A stretch of 64,000 nucleotides of DNA, taken from positions 1-64,000 of IMG/VR virus record IMGVR_UViG_3300024308_000302; one strand, 5' to 3'. The position numbers and the translations under genes are program-made. Of the stretch, positions 7,623 to 15,559 are shown in pieces (within the stretch, counting starts at the first letter, position 1; the number at the start of each line of letters is the position of its first letter). This DNA comes from a virus. Below the pieces are notes generated by a model that worked only from the letters and a program-made list of their open reading frames with translations, ran no database searches and was not told the DNA's origin.

Positions 7623-7654
7623 TATAAAAGTCCTATTCAATAAATGATGGGTTT

Positions 7655-7683
7655 ATTATACATAAAGCCCAATATAAAGGCAA
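7655..7683 (-). promoter_or_regulatory. sigma70-type promoter
   Basis: TTGCCT-17-TATAAT for the 184-aa gene. Confidence 0.85.
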
Positions 7684-7695
7684 CAAAAATGAGAT

Positions 7696-7986
7696 TTATG
7701 GACGAAGTTTAGGTTTTGCACCTTCTGGATCAATACGTTCAAATTCATCCCACAAATCACAATCTACTTTTGGAGCAACGCAACGGCGGTCATTGTATGG
7801 AGGTTGAATCATCATAACTTTCCCATTGGTTTCAAGGCTCAAGAAAGGAGTATCAGTCTGAATTGAATCTTTATTAACAAAAGATGGTAATTTTTGACGG
7901 GCAAGAGCGAGCAAGACAGCATTGAACTGATAAGGATCTACTGTAACCAAGTTTTCAAGCTCATAAACGTCATCAAGATTTTTCAT
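7696..7986 (-). CDS. KVDxxLW-family hypothetical protein, 96 aa
   Basis: Unknown. The C-terminal VAPKVDCDLWDEFERIDP matches the products at 867-1181 and 1851-2135. GGGGTGA lies four bases before the ATG. No terminator is seen before the promoter of the next gene downstream. Confidence 0.75.
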   Translation of the reverse strand: MKNLDDVYELENLVTVDPYQFNAVLLALARQKLPSFVNKDSIQTDTPFLSLETNGKVMMIQPPYNDRRCVAPKVDCDLWDEFERIDPEGAKPKLRP

Positions 7987-8011
7987 ATATCACCCCTATC
8001 AAATAAATCTG

Positions 8012-8040
8012 ATTATAACAAAGTAGAGAACGATAAACAA
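8012..8040 (-). promoter_or_regulatory. sigma70-type promoter
   Basis: TTGTTT-17-TATAAT for the 96-aa gene. Confidence 0.82.
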
Positions 8041-8041
8041 T

Positions 8042-8061
8042 AAAAAAGGGGCCGAAGCCCC
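8042..8061 (-). terminator. intrinsic terminator
   Basis: GGGGC-UUCG-GCCCC hairpin plus U-tract after the protease gene; it abuts the next -35 box. Confidence 0.88.
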
Positions 8062-8065
8062 AATT

Positions 8066-8746
8066 TCATTGTTTTTGGAAAATTTCCCATTCTTTTTGAA
8101 TGACTGACAATGGAATGTAAGTGGTGTAGAACTTATTTACATCAAAGCCAATCAAGTTATCACCAGAAACAATGCCTGTAGCAATACCGACAATAGAACC
8201 ATCATCAGCGTATACAGGGCCACCAGACATACCACCTACAATATCAGTCTCAGCAAGGTAAACCATGTCATTCTTGACTGTTTTTGCAAACTTACCAGTA
8301 TCTTTACCAGCCAAAACCATAGGCTTGGAAGATTGGGAAATACCAACGAAAGTCACATTTTCAAGTGGTTTAGCATTCCGCCAAACATTCACAGCAACAT
8401 CAGAGTGACGTTTAACAAAACGAATATCTACGTTATTGCTGGAAGCATAAACTGAGTCTTTAACGAAGTCTACATGTTTAGCAGTCACAACATAATCAGA
8501 GTTCCATTGGGCACCAGAACCAAATTCGGAAACGGAATCTTTAAACTTCTTGCCATCTTCTTCAACAATGACAGTAGTTTTCTTTTCAAACACTACAAAA
8601 TGAAGTGGCTTACCAGCCGAACTAATCGCCGCATCTTTTGCAATATTGAAATTGTCACGGTTTGGCGTTGCAACATTGGCTGGCGGGGTGATTGCACAAC
8701 CAACGATGGAGAGAGACAGGGCAAGAACAGCAATCGATTTGAACAT
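8066..8746 (-). CDS. chymotrypsin-like serine protease with lipoprotein signal, 226 aa
   Basis: Predicted membrane-anchored serine protease. A type II signal peptide ends at LSIVGC (lipid Cys17). The S1-fold triad is visible: His91 in VTAKHV, Asp116 in RHSDVAV and Ser174 in GGMSGGPVY. The length suits a single trypsin-like domain with no PDZ. The mature protein should face the periplasm, so it could cleave host envelope proteins or superinfecting phage proteins (inference). AAGG precedes the ATG; own promoter and terminator. Confidence 0.85.
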   Translation of the reverse strand: MFKSIAVLALSLSIVGCAITPPANVATPNRDNFNIAKDAAISSAGKPLHFVVFEKKTTVIVEEDGKKFKDSVSEFGSGAQWNSDYVVTAKHVDFVKDSVYASSNNVDIRFVKRHSDVAVNVWRNAKPLENVTFVGISQSSKPMVLAGKDTGKFAKTVKNDMVYLAETDIVGGMSGGPVYADDGSIVGIATGIVSGDNLIGFDVNKFYTTYIPLSVIQKEWEIFQKQ

Positions 8747-8775
8747 TTTAGAACCTTGTGTGATTTGATGAGGTG

Positions 8776-8804
8776 ATTATAACAAACTATATAGCGATAA
8801 GCAA
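8776..8804 (-). promoter_or_regulatory. sigma70-type promoter
   Basis: TTGCTT-17-TATAAT for the protease gene. Confidence 0.85.
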
Positions 8805-8824
8805 GAAAAGCCTCCGGGGAGGCT
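8804..8824 (-). terminator. intrinsic terminator
   Basis: AGCCUCCCCGGAGGCU hairpin followed by UUUUCUU; its tail overlaps the -35 box at 8799-8804. Confidence 0.78.
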
Positions 8825-8852
8825 TATGTTTTTTTGTTTTAGTGATGAAGTG

Positions 8853-9284
8853 TTATACTGGAATTGCAATAGACAATAGGTTAATTGATTCACCATAATA
8901 TAAATTGATATAGTGTGATTTTTTACGAGCCGCAGATAACATCGTTGAAGCTTTTTCAGCAGTGTAACCCATGTCAACAAGAGCCTGAATCAACTCATCA
9001 TTTGGAATAGGATAAACAGTTGTCTCAGAGTCAGAACGAATATAATCACCATCATCATCATTGTAATGCTGGGTAGGGTATTGGTAAGATTCTACACAAT
9101 AAAGAATGATGTATTTTTCTGCAAGTAAATTTTCAATTTTCTTTTGCTTACCAGCAGAAAGATATTTGGTATCAATGTTAGAATCAGGCATCAATTGATG
9201 AAAGCATTTCACCATAACAGTGTCAGAATATGACAAGCCATGGAGTTTTTTGGTGTCATCAGTAGAAACAAATTTGATAGTCAT
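8853..9284 (-). CDS. hypothetical protein, 143 aa
   Basis: Unknown. The Shine-Dalgarno is weak (AGAGTA). An acidic central NDDDGDY stretch is followed by a helical C-terminus. A probable promoter (TTGCGT-17-TACTAT) lies at about 9310-9340. Confidence 0.68.
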   Translation of the reverse strand: MTIKFVSTDDTKKLHGLSYSDTVMVKCFHQLMPDSNIDTKYLSAGKQKKIENLLAEKYIILYCVESYQYPTQHYNDDDGDYIRSDSETTVYPIPNDELIQALVDMGYTAEKASTMLSAARKKSHYINLYYGESINLLSIAIPV

Positions 9285-9364
9285 ATTTTGTACTCTGTAT
9301 TTGTATGAGCTAATAGTATCAAAAACTGATTAATAACGCAATCAAAAAACAGTTTATAGAAAAA

Positions 9365-9736
9365 TTACTTGTATCGGCCAACAAAGGACTCAAATCCAGA
9401 AATATGATGTGTATTTTTAATATGACTGTAAGAAGAAGATAGGGAAGCTTCAAAAATATCAGAATAGGTTCTTTTGTTGGCATACATTTTAATCAACTTA
9501 GCAACAACTTCAGCATCAGCCTTATCTTCTTCATCAAGTGCGAAGAATACAGCAGCACCAAAATGGCCATTGAATTCCAACGAGTGGGCATACGTCAAAC
9601 CAGAAAGGATCGAATCAAGATCACAACTTCTGCCAGCAAGATTTTCACGATCATCACGATCCGTCAAATAAATGAACTGTTTGATAGTGAGTTCAACACA
9701 GTAGGTAATACGGGCAACTTGAGCAAGAGTGGTCAT
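9365..9736 (-). CDS. hypothetical protein, 123 aa
   Basis: Unknown. ATG at 9734-9736 with AGGGAAT upstream; ends in TAA at 9365. The promoter at 9763-9791 overlaps the end of the neighbouring operon. No terminator hairpin is obvious. Confidence 0.72.
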   Translation of the reverse strand: MTTLAQVARITYCVELTIKQFIYLTDRDDRENLAGRSCDLDSILSGLTYAHSLEFNGHFGAAVFFALDEEDKADAEVVAKLIKMYANKRTYSDIFEASLSSSYSHIKNTHHISGFESFVGRYK

Positions 9737-9762
9737 GAGAGATTCCCTATATAAGATGAGCC

Positions 9763-9791
9763 ATTATAGCAAAAAAAGAAAAAACAGGCAA
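9763..9791 (-). promoter_or_regulatory. sigma70-type promoter
   Basis: TTGCCT-17-TATAAT for the 123-aa gene. Confidence 0.85.
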
Positions 9792-9792
9792 G

Positions 9793-10404
9793 TTATTCAA
9801 ATATGGAATCAAGATTTTCTCGACCAACAAGAGCATTCTGGAATAACTTTGTTTTTATATTTGACTCATCATTGACCACAACATTAAGTGCCCGAGATAA
9901 ATCACGATTAAGTTTAAAAATTAAAATAACGTCATCAGCAACTTCTATACTAAAACGCTCATGGTCATAAAGAGACATCCGAGAAGTAATCATCATTTTT
10001 TGATGAATATCAGTAAAATGAGTGTTCGTATAATCAAAGTTTGGGAATATAGCTAATACATCTTCTTTAAGTTTAGCAGAACCTTGTGAATTGATAAGTT
10101 TAATTAAACTAAGTATTTGCATATTAACCAAATGAAGTTCTTTTTTATGTTTCATGCAAAAACTAACAATTCGCTCTTTTTTGGTTCCATATTCATAAAA
10201 AGAATCAAACTTTTTAAGATCCCACATTAAATCATATATCTGTGTTTTTACTGTTTGATGAATAAGACTGTCTGATAAAGCAATCGAAGCTTTATCAGAA
10301 ACAGATAATGTATTAGGATCAATATTTTCTAATTGTTCAGGTGATGGTAATTTCTTAGAACGAAATAACCGATAGAGGAATAAAGTAAGTAATCTTTTTA
10401 TCAT
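9793..10404 (-). CDS. hypothetical protein, 203 aa
   Basis: Unknown. The N-terminus IKRLLTLFLYRLFRSKK is amphipathic and basic and could touch the membrane. The SD is poor (GTGAGT), but the gene lies 15 bp downstream of the metallophosphoesterase gene and is probably co-transcribed with it. Confidence 0.72.
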   Translation of the reverse strand: MIKRLLTLFLYRLFRSKKLPSPEQLENIDPNTLSVSDKASIALSDSLIHQTVKTQIYDLMWDLKKFDSFYEYGTKKERIVSFCMKHKKELHLVNMQILSLIKLINSQGSAKLKEDVLAIFPNFDYTNTHFTDIHQKMMITSRMSLYDHERFSIEVADDVILIFKLNRDLSRALNVVVNDESNIKTKLFQNALVGRENLDSIFE

Positions 10405-10419
10405 ATTATAATACTCACT

Positions 10420-11178
10420 TTAAATTTCAATAATTTTAGATTCATCAAACAATTGATTAAGAGAATCAGGATAACCCATTGGATTGCAAACAACGCGGCA
10501 ATCACCAATCATGTAATCTACAGAATCATGCATATGACCATGAACAGCCAATTTAAGATCAGAATAACCAATGAAAGAATCAAGGTTATTAGTGAAATAA
10601 TGATTCAAATGCAAAGTGCGTTCATCTTGAAGATAGCGTGGATGAACACTTTGATGAGAAATACCATAATGAGTTATCAGAACTTTCTTACAGTCATTGG
10701 GAGCGTAAACAGCTTTTTCCAAGAACTTGAAAGATTCATTGTATTCCTCAAGTATTTCTGCTGGAGTAATACAATCATCACCAGCAGCATTGGTAATCTT
10801 TTGAAAATCCTTAATTTCATTGGGAGCATTGAACATGGTATGGAAATTACCATTATTAAAGTTCAGCCAGAGAGTTGAACCAATGAATTCAATGCCATCC
10901 AAGATAACACTTGAGTTATCAAGGAAATAGAAGTTTTCAATTTGAACAGACTTCCAAAAGTCACGGACTACTTGAAGCGAGTATCCATAGAATTCATGAT
11001 TACCCAAAATATAGATAACGATGTAAACTTTAGCACAAGCCTGAATGAATGGAAGGTGATTTTTAAAGCTGCCAATATCCCCAGCAAGAATAAGGTATTC
11101 AACACCATCGATTTTTTTAATTTCGATAGTATTGCCCCATTCCATATGAAGGTCGCTCAAAACAAGGATTTTGGCCAT
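10420..11178 (-). CDS. calcineurin-like metallophosphoesterase, 252 aa
   Basis: All family motifs are visible: SDLHME (Asp9, His11), LAGDIG (Asp34), GNHEFY (Asn60, His61), THYG and HGHMH. Such enzymes hydrolyse phosphomono- or diesters with two metal ions; the substrate cannot be told. AGGAG precedes the ATG. It is the first gene of a two-gene unit with 9793-10404. Confidence 0.9.
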   Translation of the reverse strand: MAKILVLSDLHMEWGNTIEIKKIDGVEYLILAGDIGSFKNHLPFIQACAKVYIVIYILGNHEFYGYSLQVVRDFWKSVQIENFYFLDNSSVILDGIEFIGSTLWLNFNNGNFHTMFNAPNEIKDFQKITNAAGDDCITPAEILEEYNESFKFLEKAVYAPNDCKKVLITHYGISHQSVHPRYLQDERTLHLNHYFTNNLDSFIGYSDLKLAVHGHMHDSVDYMIGDCRVVCNPMGYPDSLNQLFDESKIIEI

Positions 11179-11204
11179 ATAAAAAACTCCTAAATGATGA
11201 TAGG

Positions 11205-11233
11205 ATTATACATGAAAATAAGATTATAAGCAA
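11205..11233 (-). promoter_or_regulatory. sigma70-type promoter
   Basis: TTGCTT-17-TATAAT for the metallophosphoesterase operon. Confidence 0.85.
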
Positions 11234-11234
11234 G

Positions 11235-11255
11235 AAAAAAGCCTCCGAAGAGGCT
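11235..11255 (-). terminator. intrinsic terminator
   Basis: AGCCUC-UUCG-GAGGCU hairpin plus six U after the gene at 11255-11692. Confidence 0.88.
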
Positions 11256-11692
11256 TAGCTGTGACCATCAAGTATTTTATAAATTTGATCTATTGGAATA
11301 GAATAAGACTTATAACGGCGATAGTTTCCATAATAGTCATATTCTGTATATTCTTTAACATGCAAGTTTCTGAAAATAAGAGCAACAAGTTGGTTGATAT
11401 CAAATTTAGAAGTTTGTTCTAACATGGTATCAAGAACAATACGGATAGATTTAGTTACATGGCGAACTTTGACAGAGAAAGTTTCAGGGGCTGGTAATGG
11501 GGCATCAGAATAGCAAGAGCCGCATGCTTGCTCTTCAGTTTTGAAACAAACATAGAAATTTGCACTTTGACCAATACCAAAAGAATAGTTCCATTTCTGA
11601 AAATGATTTTTACTAGCAGTGCTGCTCAAAAATGAAATTTGTTTAGCGATGATTTTTTTAGTACGGTCCAAATCTTTAATAATTTTCATCAT
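11255..11692 (-). CDS. hypothetical protein, 145 aa
   Basis: Unknown. Contains ACGSCYSD, a possible metal site, and a Tyr-rich YTEYDYYGNYRRYKSY stretch. ATG at 11690-11692 follows AAGGG. The stop is directly adjacent to the terminator stem. Confidence 0.72.
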   Translation of the reverse strand: MMKIIKDLDRTKKIIAKQISFLSSTASKNHFQKWNYSFGIGQSANFYVCFKTEEQACGSCYSDAPLPAPETFSVKVRHVTKSIRIVLDTMLEQTSKFDINQLVALIFRNLHVKEYTEYDYYGNYRRYKSYSIPIDQIYKILDGHS

Positions 11693-11716
11693 TAACAACC
11701 CTTAGAAGTTGCTCAT

Positions 11717-11745
11717 ATTATAATACTATTCAAAATTAAAGTAAA
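11717..11745 (-). promoter_or_regulatory. sigma70-type promoter
   Basis: TTTACT-17-TATAAT for the 145-aa gene. Confidence 0.8.
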
Positions 11746-11746
11746 G

Positions 11747-11767
11747 AAAAAAGCCTCCGAAGAGGCT
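11747..11767 (-). terminator. intrinsic terminator
   Basis: AGCCUC-UUCG-GAGGCU hairpin plus U-tract after the gene at 11787-12263. Confidence 0.88.
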
Positions 11768-11786
11768 TTGTTAGCAAAAGTATTTA

Positions 11787-12263
11787 TTACTTCTCTTGTT
11801 CCTTTTGAGCGTTCTCAGTGATTTCAAACGCTTTGCGAACGATGTATTTCCGCATGAAAGGGTTGAAAGCACCATTGTAGATAAGGGCATCAAAGAACAC
11901 ACACAGAGCCAGACAGCCAAAGTAGAAAATGTTTTGATTAATGCTGAACAGGTAGAAGTGTAGGCCATAGATAATGACATCACGAACCAAGTCAGTCCAC
12001 ATATCAAGTTTCATGTTGGCGGCTCGGAAAATCATGGTGAAATTGTAGAGTGACTTTTGTTGAATGCAGTCTTTTACTTGACGAACAATCATCACTACCA
12101 TTGCAAGGCAACCGATACCCAGCAGAATACCACTGATGATGGCATGTTCTTTGAAGTAGATGGATAGAACTACAAACCCTAACAACAGAAAATCAAGAAC
12201 ATTGGGAATGAGTTTACTGATCTTGAACTCATTCATTACATCTTGAGGTGTCATCTCACTCAT
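11787..12263 (-). CDS. polytopic membrane protein, 158 aa
   Basis: Unknown inner-membrane protein with about four hydrophobic segments (residues ~22-42, 45-62, 95-112, 115-130) and charged ends. AGGAC precedes the ATG. Its transcript has an unusually long leader of ~100 nt (see 12264-12360). Confidence 0.8.
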   Translation of the reverse strand: MSEMTPQDVMNEFKISKLIPNVLDFLLLGFVVLSIYFKEHAIISGILLGIGCLAMVVMIVRQVKDCIQQKSLYNFTMIFRAANMKLDMWTDLVRDVIIYGLHFYLFSINQNIFYFGCLALCVFFDALIYNGAFNPFMRKYIVRKAFEITENAQKEQEK

Positions 12264-12360
12264 GAAAATAGTCCTATTAATGAAAAGAAATTTTTAAATG
12301 CTCGATTTTGCAAAACAATGAGAAAGGCTTATTTGCGTGCTCGCTCATTGCCGCTTCGAT
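12264..12360 (-). other. long structured 5' leader
   Basis: About 100 nt separate the promoter from the ATG, against ~25-40 nt for neighbours. A CAATGAG...CTCATTG hairpin lies inside (about 12320-12354). A 23-codon upstream reading frame (MSEHANK...) has no good SD. Possible attenuation or translational control. Confidence 0.4.
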
Positions 12361-12366
12361 GATGGA

Positions 12367-12395
12367 ATTATAATACAATAAGAAAATAAAAACAA
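12367..12395 (-). promoter_or_regulatory. sigma70-type promoter
   Basis: TTGTTT-17-TATAAT for the 158-aa membrane protein. Confidence 0.85.
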
Positions 12396-12408
12396 GTTTA
12401 TTTAAAGG

Positions 12409-12431
12409 AAAAAGGCCCTTCAATGGGCCTT
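12409..12431 (-). terminator. intrinsic terminator
   Basis: AAGGCCCAUUGAAGGGCCUU hairpin plus U-tract after the first thymidine kinase gene. Confidence 0.85.
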
Positions 12432-12434
12432 ATT

Positions 12435-13052
12435 TTAGTGAGAGCAAGATGGGTTATGGAGCAAGCCTTGTTTCCAGTGTTTACGGCATACCGAAACATA
12501 GCTGGTTTCAGCACCTACAACCACCTCGGCACCATCACGAAGGATTTCACCAGTTTCAGCATTGAAGCGGGCATTCATTGTAGCTTTAACACCACACCAG
12601 CAAATGTGTGGGAGGGCTTCAATTTTGTCTGCAATTTCAATGAGACGTTTCGAGCCGGGGAACAGTTCACCTTTAAAGTTAGTGCGAAGGCCGTAGCAAT
12701 CAACACCAATATTCAAGAAATCGACAACATCCGAGAGTTGTTCAATTTGCTCTGGAGTGTAGAACTGTACTTCGTCGCAGTAGATATGGGCGATAACTTC
12801 GCCAGCTTCTACTTTGGCCTTGATGATTTCAAAAATGTTAACACTATCGTTTACGGAGATACTTGGAGCTTTAACCCCAAGGCGAGATGCGATTACACCT
12901 TCACCAAAACGAGTGTCTACAGAGTGGGAGAACAGAACAGTGTGCTGACCACGTTTAACGTAGTTATCGTTAGCAATGAGCAGACTCAAGCTCTTACCCG
13001 AGTTCATCACTGCATGGTTAAAAGTGAGTTTGATTTCTACCGACATTGCCAT
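12435..13052 (-). CDS. tk: thymidine kinase, copy 1 (205 aa)
   Basis: Type II thymidine kinase phosphorylating thymidine to dTMP for phage DNA synthesis. The P-loop MNSGKS (about 16-21) has the T4-like MNxGKS form; DEVQF (93-97) is Walker B; CYGLRTNFKGELF is the lasso/substrate region; C151, C153, C189 and H192 form the likely zinc site. Length is typical. AAGGG precedes the ATG; a second ATG two codons later is also possible. A paralogue lies at 21778-22371. Confidence 0.93.
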   Translation of the reverse strand: MAMSVEIKLTFNHAVMNSGKSLSLLIANDNYVKRGQHTVLFSHSVDTRFGEGVIASRLGVKAPSISVNDSVNIFEIIKAKVEAGEVIAHIYCDEVQFYTPEQIEQLSDVVDFLNIGVDCYGLRTNFKGELFPGSKRLIEIADKIEALPHICWCGVKATMNARFNAETGEILRDGAEVVVGAETSYVSVCRKHWKQGLLHNPSCSH

Positions 13053-13078
13053 ATACCCTTGTTCGTTTCGATGGGATG

Positions 13079-13107
13079 ATTATACCAAAACCAACAAGGG
13101 GGATCAA
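13079..13107 (-). promoter_or_regulatory. sigma70 promoter with CATCGAAACGA box
   Basis: TTGATC-17-TATAAT for thymidine kinase copy 1. Confidence 0.87.
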
Positions 13108-13119
13108 GAAAAATAAGGA

Positions 13120-13638
13120 TTATTCGACCAATTCTTTTTGTTTAGCCGCAAGAACATCAGTGTAAAAGCCTGACTCAACAAGTCGTTGCCTGATAGCATC
13201 ATAGCCTGAAAACACACCAGACTTGTTTTTTTCAAAATCATGCTCACCACAGGAATTGTGATAAACGATAGAGCAAATTTCGAAAGGATCAAGTTTAGCC
13301 AGGGCGTTAAACCGTTGTTCTGAGTAGTAATAAACTGATCCCATCAGCATCACTTCCTTGCCAGTAAGATAGTTTTTAACAATCAAAACCGGATTTTTGG
13401 ATTCTGTAACATAATCAACACAGACAGCAAATCCAATAATTGGGTCTGCCCATTCGTTTGAAATACCAATGATTGGTTTACCAACCATCATTTCATACTC
13501 AATAGAAGTGATTTGATTACGTCTTTCAATTTGATTCGATCTGAATTGGTCTTCTGCTTTAGAAATATCTTTTGCACGAATAGCTGCCAGTTCAGCAGCA
13601 AAGATATTGGAGAAAAATTTGAAAATAAGCTTTTTCAT
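13120..13638 (-). CDS. hypothetical protein, 172 aa
   Basis: Unknown. Helical N-terminus (AAELAAIRAKDISKAEDQF) followed by a possibly beta-rich domain. AAGGCG precedes the ATG. No terminator is obvious at its 3' end before the next promoter. Confidence 0.73.
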   Translation of the reverse strand: MKKLIFKFFSNIFAAELAAIRAKDISKAEDQFRSNQIERRNQITSIEYEMMVGKPIIGISNEWADPIIGFAVCVDYVTESKNPVLIVKNYLTGKEVMLMGSVYYYSEQRFNALAKLDPFEICSIVYHNSCGEHDFEKNKSGVFSGYDAIRQRLVESGFYTDVLAAKQKELVE

Positions 13639-13665
13639 GAAGACGCCTTTTAACTTAGATACGCA

Positions 13666-13694
13666 ATTATACTATAGAGACTTAGAGAAAACAA
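13666..13694 (-). promoter_or_regulatory. sigma70-type promoter
   Basis: TTGTTT-17-TATAAT for the 172-aa gene. Confidence 0.85.
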
Positions 13695-13705
13695 GAATTT
13701 AAGAC

Positions 13706-13726
13706 AAAAAAAGGGGCCGAAGCCCA
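13706..13726 (-). terminator. intrinsic terminator
   Basis: GGGC-UUCG-GCCCC hairpin plus eight-base U-tract after the gene at 13744-14067. Confidence 0.86.
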
Positions 13727-13743
13727 TGTCTAAAAACTTGATA

Positions 13744-14067
13744 TTAGGTGAAAGTGAAGTAAGAATCACCAGATTCGTTGAAGTCTGGTTTATAATATGA
13801 AACTTTCCATCCAGCCTTGCGGTAGAAAGCTTCAACATCAAGCCAGTTATTAGCCATAATTACAGAGTTCGTAGTATCGCCCAATTTAATAATACGTGCT
13901 ACAACATCTTTTCGATATACATTATTCGAATGTTTTTGTTTAGACTCTTGAATACATTCATTGAATGCTTGAATCACAAAATCAGGAAAGACACGATCTG
14001 CAAGATTTTGTGCTACTTGTTCTTTAGTGATTGCTTGAACTGGTGCTGATTGGTTGTTTGAGTTCAT
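13744..14067 (-). CDS. conserved phage-type hypothetical protein, 107 aa
   Basis: The pattern FPDFVIQAFNECI...LDVEAFYRKAGWKVSYYKP.FNE resembles a small protein common in large phages; no function is known to me. GAGGC precedes the ATG. Confidence 0.78.
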   Translation of the reverse strand: MNSNNQSAPVQAITKEQVAQNLADRVFPDFVIQAFNECIQESKQKHSNNVYRKDVVARIIKLGDTTNSVIMANNWLDVEAFYRKAGWKVSYYKPDFNESGDSYFTFT

Positions 14068-14092
14068 TTAAAGCCTCGCTAGTTGGGATAAT

Positions 14093-14121
14093 ATTATAAC
14101 AAATACAAATTATAAAGTAAA
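14093..14121 (-). promoter_or_regulatory. sigma70-type promoter
   Basis: TTTACT-17-TATAAT for the 107-aa gene. Confidence 0.82.
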
Positions 14122-14132
14122 GTTAGAAAAAC

Positions 14133-14156
14133 AAAAAAAGAGGCCGAAGCCTCTTT
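14133..14156 (-). terminator. intrinsic terminator
   Basis: GAGGC-UUCG-GCCUC hairpin plus seven U after the gene at 14174-14485. Confidence 0.88.
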
Positions 14157-14173
14157 AGAAAGTTTTATTTAGG

Positions 14174-14485
14174 TCAATCAACCATAACCAAATCGAGTGG
14201 GTGAATTTCGAGTTCGTCAGCAATGCCATCTTGATAATACAAGCGAGCCTCAGATTCTCCTTCAATTTGAAGGCTAATCATTTTAGTACCAGTTGCCGGA
14301 GATACATAGTTCATATCAAGAACAGTGAAGGGCTTGCCACAACGTAACTGGAACTGTTTGCCCATGCTTGCTTCATGGAAAGAGAAGTCACGCATTGTTT
14401 TTTCTTTTTTCGAAACTACTGGTGTAACAGGAACAACATCGTTGCTGTTTTTGAAAAACGAAAGAAGTGCGAGTGCAAAATTCAT
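14174..14485 (-). CDS. hypothetical protein, 103 aa
   Basis: Unknown. A hydrophobic N-terminus (FALALLSFF) precedes a soluble beta-rich domain. AGGATG precedes the ATG. Confidence 0.73.
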   Translation of the reverse strand: MNFALALLSFFKNSNDVVPVTPVVSKKEKTMRDFSFHEASMGKQFQLRCGKPFTVLDMNYVSPATGTKMISLQIEGESEARLYYQDGIADELEIHPLDLVMVD

Positions 14486-14513
14486 GATTTGTCATCCTAA
14501 TTAAGATGATGCC

Positions 14514-14542
14514 ATTATAGCAAAAATAAGGATATTGGACAA
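14514..14542 (-). promoter_or_regulatory. sigma70-type promoter
   Basis: TTGTCC-17-TATAAT for the 103-aa gene. Confidence 0.85.
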
Positions 14543-14561
14543 TAAATTTTTACTATCAAAA

Positions 14562-14584
14562 GAACAAGCAGCCATCAGGCTGCT
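14562..14584 (-). terminator. weak intrinsic terminator
   Basis: AGCAGCC/GGCUGCU hairpin with a poor U-tract (UUGUUC) after the gene at 14617-14895. Confidence 0.6.
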
Positions 14585-14616
14585 TATTGATTGCTTATTA
14601 AAAAATACCTTACTAA

Positions 14617-14895
14617 TTATTTGATGACAATATGCTGTACTGGGCGAGAGTATTGGCGAATATGGCCGGAATCGCAAGCACGTTTACGAGACGCTTCAGC
14701 CATATCAGAAAAGTTACCACATTTAACTTCTTCACGAAGTATTTCTGATACTGCTACACCAATATCCTGTTGACTTTTAACACGAATTTCTTGATTGAGA
14801 ATACCTTTAGTGAAGCAACGCACACCCCACAAGTTAGCTTTCAGACGGGTTACTTTGATTTTGTGGAAAGTATCACCAACCATGACAAGTTTCAT
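14617..14895 (-). CDS. hypothetical protein, 92 aa
   Basis: Unknown, basic. GAGGAT precedes the ATG. Contains CGNFSDMAEASRKRACDSG. Confidence 0.72.
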   Translation of the reverse strand: MKLVMVGDTFHKIKVTRLKANLWGVRCFTKGILNQEIRVKSQQDIGVAVSEILREEVKCGNFSDMAEASRKRACDSGHIRQYSRPVQHIVIK

Positions 14896-14948
14896 AACGA
14901 ATCCTCTTTTTGTGTTGAGTGTCTGTCACTGTCTTGCTACATGAACAT

Positions 14949-14977
14949 ATTATAGTAAAAAAGAAGCATGAAATCAA
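14949..14977 (-). promoter_or_regulatory. sigma70-type promoter
   Basis: TTGATT-17-TATAAT for the 92-aa gene. Confidence 0.85.
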
Positions 14978-15004
14978 GTTTTTTTAAGCCTGCGGGATAC
15001 ATTT

Positions 15005-15424
15005 TTAGACTAAATAAGGGTTTTTATTTGCAAATTCCAAGTATTCTTTGCGATTCTTGAACTCTACTTGTTTATCTTCTGGAATTTGAATATAAGCTTT
15101 TCGAGATTTGCCTTCAATGCCATGAATAGAGTGCATATGAAACATTGCTGCTGAGTGCTGAGCATCTTTATGCAATGGTTTGTTTTTAGCACCATGCGAA
15201 AAAACTTCGCCACAAATAGAGCATGTGTAATAAGATTTGATAGTAGCAGTGAAAGGAGAAACCAACATTTTCTTTTCACGCATTTCGGCCAGCAAAGCGT
15301 AACCACTTTTGCCAGCACCACTTTGAGAGTAGTAAGGCTCCATCATGTCGAGAGCATTTTCGAGTTCAGCCAAGACTCGTTCAAAGTCATTGTTGTCCCA
15401 ATAATTCTCGGTTTTAGCATTCAT
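15005..15424 (-). CDS. putative zinc-finger protein, 139 aa
   Basis: YTCSICGEVFSHG, followed about 20 residues later by HMHSIHG, gives a CxxC...H-x(3,4)-H spacing like a C2H2 finger (residues ~67-101). Role unknown; nucleic-acid binding is inferred. AAGGGC precedes the ATG. The upstream promoter is unclear (a TACAAT and a TATAAT near 15455-15470). Confidence 0.7.
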   Translation of the reverse strand: MNAKTENYWDNNDFERVLAELENALDMMEPYYSQSGAGKSGYALLAEMREKKMLVSPFTATIKSYYTCSICGEVFSHGAKNKPLHKDAQHSAAMFHMHSIHGIEGKSRKAYIQIPEDKQVEFKNRKEYLEFANKNPYLV

Positions 15425-15517
15425 GATAAAGCCCTTCTGTTAAGATAGGGCTATTGTACCATTATAAGGATTACATAGCCACCAATTTAATCTTTAAATC
15501 TAAGAAAACAAAAGAAA

Positions 15518-15539
15518 TAAAAAAGGGGCCGAAGCCCCT
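15518..15539 (-). terminator. intrinsic terminator
   Basis: GGGGC-UUCG-GCCCC hairpin plus U-tract after the gene at 15560-15757. Confidence 0.88.
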
Positions 15540-15559
15540 ATGCGGATATAACATGAAGA

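Noticed and set aside
8853-9284. UBA-like helix in the 143-aa protein (ALVDMGYTAEKASTML)
   Set aside because: The similarity is short and common in helical proteins; not enough to name a domain.
12423-13079. 218-codon plus-strand frame opposite thymidine kinase copy 1
   Set aside because: Antisense shadow; the minus strand has all kinase motifs, an SD and a promoter. The same holds for 21748-22425 opposite copy 2.
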